A DNA stretch of 5,403 bases from Rubripirellula sp. (GTDB lineage Bacteria > Planctomycetota > Planctomycetia > Pirellulales > Pirellulaceae): contig JARFQX010000206.1 of NCBI GenBank assembly GCA_029287555.1, positions 1 through 5,403 of the forward strand, given 5' to 3'. The notes under the pieces are model-generated. The model was not told the DNA's origin and did no database searches. It was given only the letters and a program-made list of their open reading frames with translations. Each line of letters starts with the position of its first letter. Within the stretch, counting starts at the first letter, position 1. Positions 1 to 5,403 of the stretch are shown here, in pieces. The position numbers and the translations under genes are program-made.

Positions 1-526
1 GGATGACTATCATGCCGTCCGTGCCGCGGTGCGCGATATCACGCGGCGATTGAACGTGTCGATCGATGACGTCGTTGATCGTCTCGCCTCGCTGTTGAGC
101 GATCGAGACGGGCTCGTCCGCGAACTGAAGCAGTCGACTGCCGGCGGCAAATTGTCGGTGGACGACTTGATTGCTCAGGGCGAACTGATTGGCGAAACGT
201 TGTTGATTGTGGCGGAGACGCCGGGGGCCAATCCGAACGTGATGCGTGGGTGGATCGACCAGATCCGCAAGAAAAGCGATGCCCCGTCCGCGGTGCTGCT
301 CGCATCGGTCCAGGGGGATCGTGTGATGTTGGTCGGTGGTCTCAGCCGCGACTTGGTTGATCGCGGTCTGAAGGCTGGCAATTGGGTCGGGGACGCCGCC
401 AAAGCGGTCGGAGGCGGTGGCGGAGGTCGCCCCGATATGGCGCAGGCGGGCGGCAAAGATCCCAGTCGACTGCCCGAGGCCATGAACGAGGCCAAGGAAT
501 CGATGCGCAGCCAGTTAACGCCGTAG
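1..526 (+). CDS. alaS: Alanyl-tRNA synthetase, C-terminal part (5' end outside window)
   Basis: The enzyme attaches alanine to tRNA-Ala in the cytoplasm. Only the last 174 residues are visible; the frame is open from base 2, so the GTG at 29 is an internal valine codon and not a start. The segment fits the C-terminal (DHHA1/C-Ala) domain: a helical stretch (DDVVDRLASLLSDRDGLVRELK), then an alpha/beta part containing SAVLLASVQGDRVMLVGGLS, then the glycine-rich hallmark GGGGGGRPDMAQAGGKDP near the end. The family usually has GG(K/G)GGGRPDMAQ(G/A)GG here, which makes the assignment secure. The gene ends in TAG at 524-526 with an intact short tail (MNEAKESMRSQLTP). The catalytic and editing domains lie upstream of the window and cannot be judged. 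No clear terminator follows directly. Confidence 0.96.
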   Translation, partial: DDYHAVRAAVRDITRRLNVSIDDVVDRLASLLSDRDGLVRELKQSTAGGKLSVDDLIAQGELIGETLLIVAETPGANPNVMRGWIDQIRKKSDAPSAVLLASVQGDRVMLVGGLSRDLVDRGLKAGNWVGDAAKAVGGGGGGRPDMAQAGGKDPSRLPEAMNEAKESMRSQLTP

Positions 527-775
527 CGCCATGACGCCAAACTTTCTGGATCGACCGCTTTGCCAATCTGGATCTGGCCAGGACTTTTCGCGGGTCACGC
601 GGCCATTCTCGAGCACCCGAGCTCTCACTGAGGCTGGGACAAACGACACAGATGGGGACCTTACCTAGCGCTCAGCCCCCCAATCAACGCCGCCGGGCGG
701 TCAACGGTGGCAGTTGAATTGCAAGCAATTGGCCCCGTCTTCTGGATTTCTCGCGCGTTGTCGGCCAAATCAGCG

Positions 776-803
776 TTGACATCGTAATCCGCCGATTGTT
801 AAT
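776..803 (+). promoter_or_regulatory. Possible sigma-70-like promoter in the alaS-LRR spacer
   Basis: A perfect TTGACA lies at 776-781. It is followed after 16 bases by GTTAAT at 798-803, which matches TATAAT at four of six positions. A transcript from here would begin near 810 and run into the hairpin at 1005-1038. The match is by eye only, and planctomycete promoters are poorly defined, so this is a weak candidate. Confidence 0.25.
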
Positions 804-817
804 CCCTCTTTCAACCT

Positions 818-853
818 GGAACGGGCCATGGACTGCCATGGTCAAGTGGTTCC
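818..853. other. Imperfect hairpin with paired CCATGG sites
   Basis: The outer arms GGAAC (818-822) and GTTCC (849-853) are complementary. Inside them CCATGG occurs at 826-831 and 836-841 and can pair across a 4-base ACTG loop, leaving an unequal internal loop. It sits just downstream of the possible promoter at 776-803 and could be a structural element of a transcript. Chance is also possible because CCATGG is itself palindromic. Confidence 0.3.
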
Positions 854-1004
854 TGACCGTCCACTAATGGAGTTTCATCGTTGGTGAACGCTTTGCGGGA
901 AACGTTCGCTGGCCTCCCAAAACTGGTCGGAGCGTCAATCACTCGACACGACGATTTCTGGGTCAATCGTCGCGATGAGTGGCTCCACGTTGAAACTTCA
1001 CTGA

Positions 1005-1038
1005 GCATCAGGACGCCGTTTCGGCGGCGTCCTGATGC
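1005..1038. terminator. Perfect 14-bp inverted repeat, probable terminator-like hairpin
   Basis: The arm GCATCAGGACGCCG (1005-1018) is exactly complementary to CGGCGTCCTGATGC (1025-1038), with a 6-base loop TTTCGG. The stem is GC-rich and would be very stable in RNA read from either strand. No T tract follows on the plus strand (next bases CAGGATACAC), and none is obvious on the minus strand, so it is not a classical intrinsic terminator. It lies 479 bases after the alaS stop and 210 bases before the LRR start. It may end an unannotated transcript, block read-through into the LRR gene, or stabilise a 3' end. Confidence 0.6.
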
Positions 1039-1126
1039 CAGGATACACTGGTGAGGTGCGCGAGCCCGACCATCGATTGGGCTGTTGACGGCTTTCGAAA
1101 TCGCCGAAGGGGTTCCCGAGTTTCGA

Positions 1127-1132
1127 TAGAAT
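1127..1132 (+). promoter_or_regulatory. Candidate -10 box upstream of the LRR gene
   Basis: TAGAAT matches TATAAT at five of six positions and stands in the context TTTCGATAGAATCAT. No good -35 box is found at the usual spacing; a TTGACG at 1085-1090 is much too far away. If used, transcription would start near 1139 and leave a leader of about 110 bases. The same TAGAAT hexamer occurs upstream of the deacetylase gene at 2181. Confidence 0.3.
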
Positions 1133-1247
1133 CATAGTTTCAGAGAGTCGTGCTCCGCTGGAGCGCTCCATCGTTTGAGCCGCGATACCCCCCGGTCTGT
1201 GAGGATCCCAGCGGCGCGGCAGGAAGTTTTCCACGCTTACAATTCCA

Positions 1248-2102
1248 TTGACTGAGCCGCCAGTTTCCCGAAACGAATTCGATGAACCCGAGCGACCTAA
1301 TGGGGCTTTGTCGGCGAGTTTGTCGCCATCGCCGAGTCCGTTGGCCGCGAGTCGTCGCACCCGCAACCGGCGAACGCGACGGATCCTGTTGGCGACGATT
1401 CTAATTGGCATGCTGGTGGGTGTCGGCATCTGGTCGCGAGGTCAGTTCTCGCAAGCCGATGGTGATCCCAAGCCTTCGATCTCGCCGCAGGTGTTGTTTG
1501 ATCAGCGGTGCGAGGAGATTCGTCGAAGTGGTGGCGACACGCTGCATATCACCGACTTTGCCGTCGATGATGAAATGGTCAAATCGATCGCTGGCTTGGA
1601 CTCACTTGTCACCGTCATCTTTGACCAGGGCGCCGTGAGCGATCAGGCGATTGAAACGATCGCAGGGCTGCCCAACCTGCAACACTTGCGGTTGCGGCTG
1701 TCACCGATCGGAGATGCGGGGATGAAGCGGATCGCTACGATGGAGTCCCTGTGGTACCTGAACCTGCCCCAGGCGGAGTGCACGGCCGAAGGCGTTGCCG
1801 AACTGGCCGCCCTGCCAAGACTTCGGCAGTTGCGACTGGGTTCCAGAAATCTCGGGAACGAAGTCACTCATGCCATCGAGCAAATCGAGTCTCTGAGGGG
1901 GATTCATCTCATTGGAATCGGGGTAACGGACGAGGGACTGCGGCGGCTCGCCGGGATGCAACACCTCGAGTCGCTCTACCTGGATGATTCGGCGGTCACC
2001 GAAGCTGGATGGGAATGGCTATTCGACCGGCATCCGCATTTGCACGTGCACGTCAACCAGATGCATCATGACCGCGACCCCAAAGCGCACGAGCACCATT
2101 GA
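1248..2102 (+). CDS. Membrane-anchored leucine-rich-repeat protein with histidine-rich tail
   Basis: This predicted protein has 284 residues and no known enzymatic domain. Residues 1-45 are polar and end in a strongly basic run (RRTRNRRTRR). A single hydrophobic helix follows (about 46-62, ILLATILIGMLVGVGIW). The positive-inside rule puts the N-terminus in the cytoplasm and the bulk in the periplasm. Residues 105-272 are seven consecutive repeats of exactly 24 residues, the clearest being VTDEGLRRLAGMQHL followed by ESLYLDD. This LRR type is common in planctomycetes and usually implies protein binding; the partner is unknown. The tail from 262 to 284 carries nine histidines, possibly metal-binding. 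The start is uncertain: the TTG at 1248 is the first start codon after an in-frame stop at 1200-1202, and the nearest AGGAAG (1221-1226) is too far for an ideal ribosome site. A later TTG or the ATG at 1410 inside the membrane helix are alternatives. It is not obviously linked in function to alaS or the deacetylase. Confidence 0.85.
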   Translation: MTEPPVSRNEFDEPERPNGALSASLSPSPSPLAASRRTRNRRTRRILLATILIGMLVGVGIWSRGQFSQADGDPKPSISPQVLFDQRCEEIRRSGGDTLHITDFAVDDEMVKSIAGLDSLVTVIFDQGAVSDQAIETIAGLPNLQHLRLRLSPIGDAGMKRIATMESLWYLNLPQAECTAEGVAELAALPRLRQLRLGSRNLGNEVTHAIEQIESLRGIHLIGIGVTDEGLRRLAGMQHLESLYLDDSAVTEAGWEWLFDRHPHLHVHVNQMHHDRDPKAHEHH

Positions 2103-2180
2103 ACGCGTGCTCGGAGGGGCCCGCGTGAAGTCGCGACGAAAGTGCGGCCGCGAGACGCACGACGCGATCGACAAATGTTT

Positions 2181-2186
2181 TAGAAT
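2181..2186 (+). promoter_or_regulatory. Candidate -10 box upstream of the deacetylase gene
   Basis: TAGAAT (context TGTTTTAGAATCTTGG) lies 48 bases before the deacetylase ATG. No -35 box of good quality is visible at the usual distance. Together with the 131-base spacer after the LRR gene, it suggests the deacetylase may have its own promoter. Identified by eye only. Confidence 0.35.
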
Positions 2187-2233
2187 CTTGGCCCAGTCAT
2201 TGAATTTGATCCGATCATGGGACATGGATTCTT

Positions 2234-3004
2234 ATGCCTTCAGTCATTGCGATTGCCGCTCATCCTGACGACATCGAGTTTTTGTTTGCCGGCACGTTGC
2301 TGCAATTGGCGCGGCGAGGATGGGAGTTGCATTACGTCAACCTTTGCGATGGTTCGCGCGGCAGCACGACGATGGACCAGCAGCAGACCGCAGCGGTTCG
2401 ATTGGAAGAGGCGAAGGCATCGTGCCAGGTGTTGGGAGCCAAGTTCTACCCGCCGATCTATGCCGACATGGAAGCCTGTTACACGACCGCAAACCTGAAG
2501 AAGGTTACCGCATTGGTTCGCATGGCTCGGCCGTCGATCGTGTTGACCCATTCGCCCCAGGACTACATGGAGGATCACGAGGTCGCCTGCAGGTTAGCCG
2601 TCAGCGCCGCGTTCTCGCATGGGATGCCCAATCTGGAAAGCGACCCTCCGGTGGAAGTGTTCATGGATCCGGTCACGGTGTATCACGCTCAACCGATCGG
2701 CAATGCGACACCGCTGGGAGATCCGGTTCGGCCGCATTTCTTTGTCGATGAATCCGAAGTCATTGACAAGAAGATCGAAGCGTTGGCGTGTCACGCGAGC
2801 CAGAAGCAGTGGCTCGATGAGAGTCAGGGCCAGGACAGCTATCTGGAGACGGCTCGGGAGATGAGTCGCGAGGTTGGTCGGATGAGCGGCCGATTCGAGT
2901 ACGCCGAGGGCTGGCGGCGACATCAACACTGGGGATTCTGTGGTCCTGATGACGATCCGCTGCGCGAAGCCCTGGCCGATATTCTGGTCGAAGCCGAGCA
3001 GTGA
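2234..3004 (+). CDS. PIG-L (LmbE-like) family deacetylase
   Basis: This is a 256-residue protein of the PIG-L/LmbE fold, a family of zinc hydrolases that remove acetyl groups from N-acetylglucosamine-type substrates (MshB, BshB, GPI-lipid deacetylase). The N-terminus MPSVIAIAAHPDDIEFLFAG carries the family AHPDD motif: H10 and D13 would bind zinc and D12 would be the general base. The second motif, THSPQDYMEDHEVA (105-118), supplies H115 as third zinc ligand. Where better-known members have HPDH, this one has MEDH, so M112 takes the place of a usual histidine. I recall DYMxDH from other PIG-L proteins, so it is probably a subfamily trait. The length is normal and no signal peptide or membrane segment is seen, so it is probably cytoplasmic. 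The ATG at 2234 is well supported because the conserved strand begins at residue 3, though there is no strong ribosome site. The substrate cannot be told from the neighbours. The gene runs towards the M24 gene on the other strand. Confidence 0.92.
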   Translation: MPSVIAIAAHPDDIEFLFAGTLLQLARRGWELHYVNLCDGSRGSTTMDQQQTAAVRLEEAKASCQVLGAKFYPPIYADMEACYTTANLKKVTALVRMARPSIVLTHSPQDYMEDHEVACRLAVSAAFSHGMPNLESDPPVEVFMDPVTVYHAQPIGNATPLGDPVRPHFFVDESEVIDKKIEALACHASQKQWLDESQGQDSYLETAREMSREVGRMSGRFEYAEGWRRHQHWGFCGPDDDPLREALADILVEAEQ

Positions 3005-3188
3005 GCTTCAAGGAACGGGCCCGCAGGGCCGGCAGATGAATTGCCGGGTTCGTCAGAACCCGGGGCTGAATTCCGCGCTCGAGCAAAGGCCCAGCGGGCC
3101 GGCAGAAGGGATGAAGCGGAGACGATCGATTCGACCGATCCTCCAGCGTGTGTCGGCCCTTCGGGCCTAATGTTTGTTTGTGCACAAG
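3005..3188. repeat. Convergent intergenic region with four small GC palindromes
   Basis: This spacer between the convergent deacetylase and M24 genes holds three copies of the palindrome GGCCC-NNN-GGGCC (3018-3030, 3088-3100 and 3155-3167, loops GCA, AGC and TTC). It also holds a 7-bp hairpin CCGGGTT-CGTCAG-AACCCGG at 3044-3063. The first two GGCCC palindromes are both followed directly by GGCAGA, so they look like diverged copies of one longer unit about 70 bases apart. I see no gene here. Such units probably belong to a dispersed intergenic repeat family, and by position they may help to stop transcription from both sides. Confidence 0.65.
3155..3180 (+). terminator. Possible terminator of the deacetylase gene
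   Basis: The 5-bp stem GGCCC-TTC-GGGCC at 3155-3167 is followed by the T-rich run TAATGTTTGTTTG. A short GC stem followed by interrupted Ts resembles a weak intrinsic terminator on the plus strand, about 150 bases after the deacetylase stop. The stem is short and the T run is broken by G residues, so the call is tentative. Confidence 0.35.
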
Positions 3189-3266
3189 GCAAAAGGAGTC
3201 AGGGCAAAAGGAGTCAGACGTCAAAAAGCAAAAGGAGTCAGACGTCAAAAAGCGAAATTGCGTCAG
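3189..3266. repeat. 24-bp tandem repeat touching the M24 stop codon
   Basis: Two identical 24-base units stand side by side at 3204-3227 and 3228-3251. Each starts GCAAAAGGAGTCAG and ends ACGTCAAAAA. A partial unit (GCAAAAGGAGTCAG plus G) precedes them at 3189-3203. A degenerate one (GCGAAATTGCGTCAG) follows at 3252-3266. The GTCAG of the last unit contains the complement of the M24 gene's TGA stop (3263-3265). The A-rich, GGAGTCAGAC-containing unit differs sharply in composition from its GC-rich surroundings. Plus-strand translation gives a repetitive KAKGVRRQ peptide, which I regard as meaningless. Confidence 0.85.
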
Positions 3267-4411
3267 GGTTTCCAGTCCAGGCCTTCGTGCAGGGCGTTGA
3301 GGTTTCGCGGCTCGGCAGTCGTCACCACCAACATGTCCTCCACCCGGACGCCGCCGTCGAGGCGCCCGTAGAGACCGGGCTCGACCGTAAAGACTTCGCC
3401 CTCGAGGACTTCTCCACCATCGTGATCCAGCAGGATGGGCTCGTGGACGTCGAGGCCAATGCCGTGTCCGGTTCCATGTTGAATGCTGGGTTGATCCGTG
3501 ATGGTTCCACGCGAACTGGGATAACCCCACTGCATCAACAACGCTTCAGCCGCCTTGTGAATCGCATCGGCGGTGTTAGCGGCGACGAGCAGCCCGGTGG
3601 CGGCCGCTTTGGCGGCAACCACCGCCTGGTGCATCCGCTGAATCGTCTCGGAGGGCTGACCGTGCACCACGGTTCGCGTGCAGTCACCCCAAAATCGCGT
3701 GGCGTCGTCTCGCGGAAAAAGGTCAATCACGACGGGACGACCACTGTACAACGGTCCTTCTCCGCAGTGGTGGCAATCGGCCACGTGCGGGGCCGTTGCG
3801 ACGATCGCTCCATGTCCCATGCTGAACCCACGCTTCATGAATTCGACGGCCGCAAGGGATCTCACACGCTCGCTGGTCAGCGGCTCTGACCCATCGATCA
3901 ACACTCCGTCCTCGGCTACGTCACAACTGGCGACCCGTTCGCACATCATCCGCATCACCTCTTCGGTGACGTGCTGGGCCGAGGCGAGGGCTTCGATTTC
4001 GTGATGGCTCTTTTGACGCCGATCGAAAACGCCGTAAGCGTCGTCGTAGAGCACGAAAATCTCTGCCTGTTGGAGGTGCCACACGTAGATGAAGGGCAGC
4101 GATCGATCCGCGTATACCTCTTCAACTTTCGCCGCGCGCAGCAGTTGGGCAGCCGCTTGGGCGGTCGCCGTTTCGCGGTCGGCGCTCAAACCGGTTGGCG
4201 GTGGATGTTCCGCAGGACAGGTCACGTCGTCGGCGTGACCTCTCTGTTGGACGCGGTCCATTTCTAAATCGCGGACCAGGGCGATTCGCCGCGAGTCGAG
4301 TTCGATCCAGGCAGCCGGATCCCCAAGTGGAACGCCCAAGCGTCGGAACAGCGAGGCATTCTTGTCCGCGTAGCCTGCCATGATTCGTGCGGTACTAGGT
4401 GCGTGCTTCAT
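3263..4411 (-). CDS. M24-family metallopeptidase (Xaa-Pro aminopeptidase/dipeptidase-like)
   Basis: This is a 382-residue cytoplasmic-type protein of the pita-bread peptidase family, whose members typically cleave Xaa-Pro bonds at the N-terminus of peptides or dipeptides using two metal ions. Residues 1-130 form a creatinase/prolidase-like N-terminal domain, and the catalytic domain starts around RRQKSHHEIEAL (131-142). All five expected metal ligands are present: D230 (VVIDLFPRD), D243 (WGDCTRT), H316 (QHGTGHGIG), E344 (TVEPGLY) and E358 (GGVRVEDM). H209 (ATAPHVADCHH) is probably a substrate-site histidine. The DLFPRD sequence replaces the more common D-x-G version and suggests a distinct subfamily. 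It lacks a signal peptide. The ATG at 4409-4411 lies 10 bases after the permease stop; a GAAG overlapping that stop is a weak ribosome site, and translational coupling is plausible. Exact substrate is unknown: prolidase, aminopeptidase P and other pita-bread enzymes are all possible. Confidence 0.92.
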   Translation of the reverse strand: MKHAPSTARIMAGYADKNASLFRRLGVPLGDPAAWIELDSRRIALVRDLEMDRVQQRGHADDVTCPAEHPPPTGLSADRETATAQAAAQLLRAAKVEEVYADRSLPFIYVWHLQQAEIFVLYDDAYGVFDRRQKSHHEIEALASAQHVTEEVMRMMCERVASCDVAEDGVLIDGSEPLTSERVRSLAAVEFMKRGFSMGHGAIVATAPHVADCHHCGEGPLYSGRPVVIDLFPRDDATRFWGDCTRTVVHGQPSETIQRMHQAVVAAKAAATGLLVAANTADAIHKAAEALLMQWGYPSSRGTITDQPSIQHGTGHGIGLDVHEPILLDHDGGEVLEGEVFTVEPGLYGRLDGGVRVEDMLVVTTAEPRNLNALHEGLDWKP

Positions 4412-4421
4412 CGGAGAATCT

Positions 4422-5403
4422 TCAAATCCCAGGAAAGATTGTCGCGAACAACATCGTGAAAAAGAGCGCCGAGAGGCCGAGTCCGATGCTCATGGGCGAA
4501 ATCACTCGCAGGCCTTCCGACTCGGTCATCCCGCTCATTCGCGTCATGATCCAGAAAGCGGAGTCGGTCATCCAGGATACCGGCTTGCTGCCGGCTCCGA
4601 TGGCCATCGCCAGGTAGACCGGATGGAAAGGAAGCGACTCGGCGTTAGCGAAGCCCTGCAGCACACCGGCGGCCGTGATCATCGCGACCGTTGCCGATCC
4701 TTGCAGTGTGCGAATCGACGCGGTCAAGACGAAGGCGAGCACCAGCAACAGAAGCCCGGGCACGCCCTGTGCCAGCGATCCAACCGCCTCACCGATCCCA
4801 GCCTGTCGAAGCATCGCCCCAAACGCGCCGCCTGACGCGGTGATCAGGATGATGTTGCCAGCCGAGGCAAGGGAGCGGCTGATCAGCGAGTCCCGCTTGT
4901 CAATCGGACAGTAGCTTCGCAGAGACAAGGCGAACGCCACCCCGACCGCCAGGGCGACATTCTTGTTCCCGAATGCCAACACCAGATCGGTCCATCCACT
5001 TCGGGTAAGCCTTCCCCCATCGATCGCGTAGTCAACAATCGAAGCCGCCGCGATCAGCACGACGGGGACGACAATCGGGCACAGCGAGCGGACCAGGGAG
5101 GGACGCGCCGCGGCGGATTCGTCGCTCGTTCCCCCGGAAGACAAAGAATTCGTCGCATCCTCGTCAGTTTTTGCCTGCGGTTCTTCGTCACGCAGCGGGA
5201 TTTCAACCAACCGGTTAATCACCCGTGCGATCCCCAGCGAGGTGATGCTGCTGCAGCCGCCAATGGCGATCCCCGCCAACATCATCGTCGCCACATTGAT
5301 GTTCAACTCGCTGGCAACGTAGAGGGGCCCGGGCGTCGGGGGCACCAGGGAGTGGGCAATTGATCCCCCGGCCAGAATTGCCAGGATGAACAACACGTAG
5401 TCC
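4422..5403 (-). CDS. GntP-family permease (gluconate/organic-acid symporter type), N-terminus outside window
   Basis: This is an inner-membrane transporter of the GntP family, whose known members import gluconate, idonate, fructuronate, glycerate or D-serine with protons. About 326 C-terminal residues are visible of an expected 430-460. The frame stays open to the window edge (the bases before the GTG at 5396 encode Asp-Tyr), so that GTG is an internal valine. Family signatures are HSLVPPTPGPLYVA near the beginning, SGGAFGAMLRQAGIG, RTLQGSATVAMITAAG and GSKPVSWMTDSAFWIM. About eight or nine hydrophobic segments are seen, with a hydrophilic acidic loop (roughly 40 residues, EIPLRDEEPQAKTDED onward) in the middle, probably cytoplasmic. 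The gene ends in TGA at 4422-4424, 10 bases before the M24 peptidase start, so the two are likely co-transcribed. The substrate cannot be told from the sequence alone. No promoter is visible because the 5' end is missing. Confidence 0.93.
   Translation of the reverse strand, partial: DYVLFILAILAGGSIAHSLVPPTPGPLYVASELNINVATMMLAGIAIGGCSSITSLGIARVINRLVEIPLRDEEPQAKTDEDATNSLSSGGTSDESAAARPSLVRSLCPIVVPVVLIAAASIVDYAIDGGRLTRSGWTDLVLAFGNKNVALAVGVAFALSLRSYCPIDKRDSLISRSLASAGNIILITASGGAFGAMLRQAGIGEAVGSLAQGVPGLLLLVLAFVLTASIRTLQGSATVAMITAAGVLQGFANAESLPFHPVYLAMAIGAGSKPVSWMTDSAFWIMTRMSGMTESEGLRVISPMSIGLGLSALFFTMLFATIFPGI

Larger units (their letters stand above)
527..1247. other. Long intergenic region without a convincing gene
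   Basis: This 721-base stretch separates alaS from the LRR gene. Reading both strands I find only short open frames: 531-668 (+, 45 codons), 884-1054 (+, 56 codons, GTG start) and 811-1008 (-, 65 codons). None has a good ribosome binding site or a recognisable motif. Structured elements are a 14-bp palindrome AATTGCAAGCAATT at 717-730, an imperfect hairpin at 818-853, a promoter-like pair at 776-803, a perfect hairpin at 1005-1038 and a TAGAAT box at 1127. The stretch could hold a small RNA, a decayed gene or only regulatory sequence. Confidence 0.7.

Noticed and set aside
531..668. 45-codon ATG frame starting 4 bases after the alaS stop
   Set aside because: It has no ribosome binding site, no recognisable motif and a low-complexity S/T-rich sequence; open frames of this length occur by chance in GC-rich DNA.
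717..730. AATTGCAAGCAATT as an operator
   Set aside because: It is a perfect palindrome but only one copy exists, it is far from any gene start, and no regulator is encoded here.
811..1008. 65-codon minus-strand frame in the same spacer
   Set aside because: Its start lies inside the hairpin, its composition is not protein-like, and it overlaps the other weak frame.
884..1054. 56-codon GTG frame (VNALRETFAGLPKL...) in the alaS-LRR spacer
   Set aside because: There is no ribosome site, and the frame reads straight through the perfect hairpin at 1005-1038, giving an arginine-rich end. Its middle (DDFWVNRRDEWLHVE) looks slightly protein-like, so a decayed gene cannot be fully excluded.
998..1429. 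143-codon minus-strand frame opposite the LRR gene start
   Set aside because: It is antisense to the basic N-terminus and membrane helix of the LRR gene and is explained by arginine- and serine-rich codons on the other strand.
3189..3266. CRISPR array
   Set aside because: The 24-base units are directly adjacent with no unique spacers, and there are no cas genes nearby.
2760..3530. 256-codon minus-strand frame overlapping the deacetylase and M24 ends
   Set aside because: It is very arginine- and proline-rich, contains the tandem repeats (TSDSFCFLTSDSFC) and is antisense to the well-supported deacetylase.
3041..3889. 282-codon plus-strand frame across the repeats and opposite the M24 gene
   Set aside because: It runs through palindromes and tandem repeats and then antisense to a gene with all five catalytic residues; it is a shadow frame.

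Overview
The window reads as ordinary chromosomal DNA of a planctomycete, most likely a Rhodopirellula-like member of the Pirellulales. This is inferred, not proven. The pointers are moderately GC-rich DNA, long spacers between genes, a membrane-anchored protein built of 24-residue leucine-rich repeats, and a PIG-L type deacetylase of the HPDDIEF/DYMxDH kind. A spacer full of GGCCC-NNN-GGGCC palindromes and short tandem repeats fits the same picture. No phage, transposase, CRISPR, rRNA or tRNA gene is visible, and I found no convincing new multi-gene system.

Layout. Positions 1-526 (+) hold the 3' end of alaS (alanyl-tRNA synthetase). Positions 527-1247 form a 721-base stretch without a convincing gene. 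It contains a weak promoter-like pair at 776-803 and a perfect 14-bp hairpin at 1005-1038. Positions 1248-2102 (+) encode a predicted inner-membrane-anchored LRR protein with a histidine-rich tail. Positions 2234-3004 (+) encode a PIG-L/LmbE-family zinc deacetylase. Positions 3005-3262 separate convergent genes and hold four small palindromes and a 24-bp tandem repeat. Positions 3263-4411 (-) encode an M24 (Xaa-Pro-type) metallopeptidase. It lies 10 bases downstream of a GntP-family permease on the same strand (4422 to the window edge, 5' end missing).

How the genes relate. Only the permease and the M24 peptidase look like an operon; their shared promoter lies beyond the right edge. The LRR and deacetylase genes point the same way, but 131 bases separate them and each has its own candidate TAGAAT -10 box, so they may be transcribed separately. 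alaS is a housekeeping gene with no evident link to the rest. The most interesting items are the tandem repeat running into the M24 stop codon, the isolated hairpin after alaS, the methionine at a usually histidine position in the deacetylase, and the permease-peptidase pairing.
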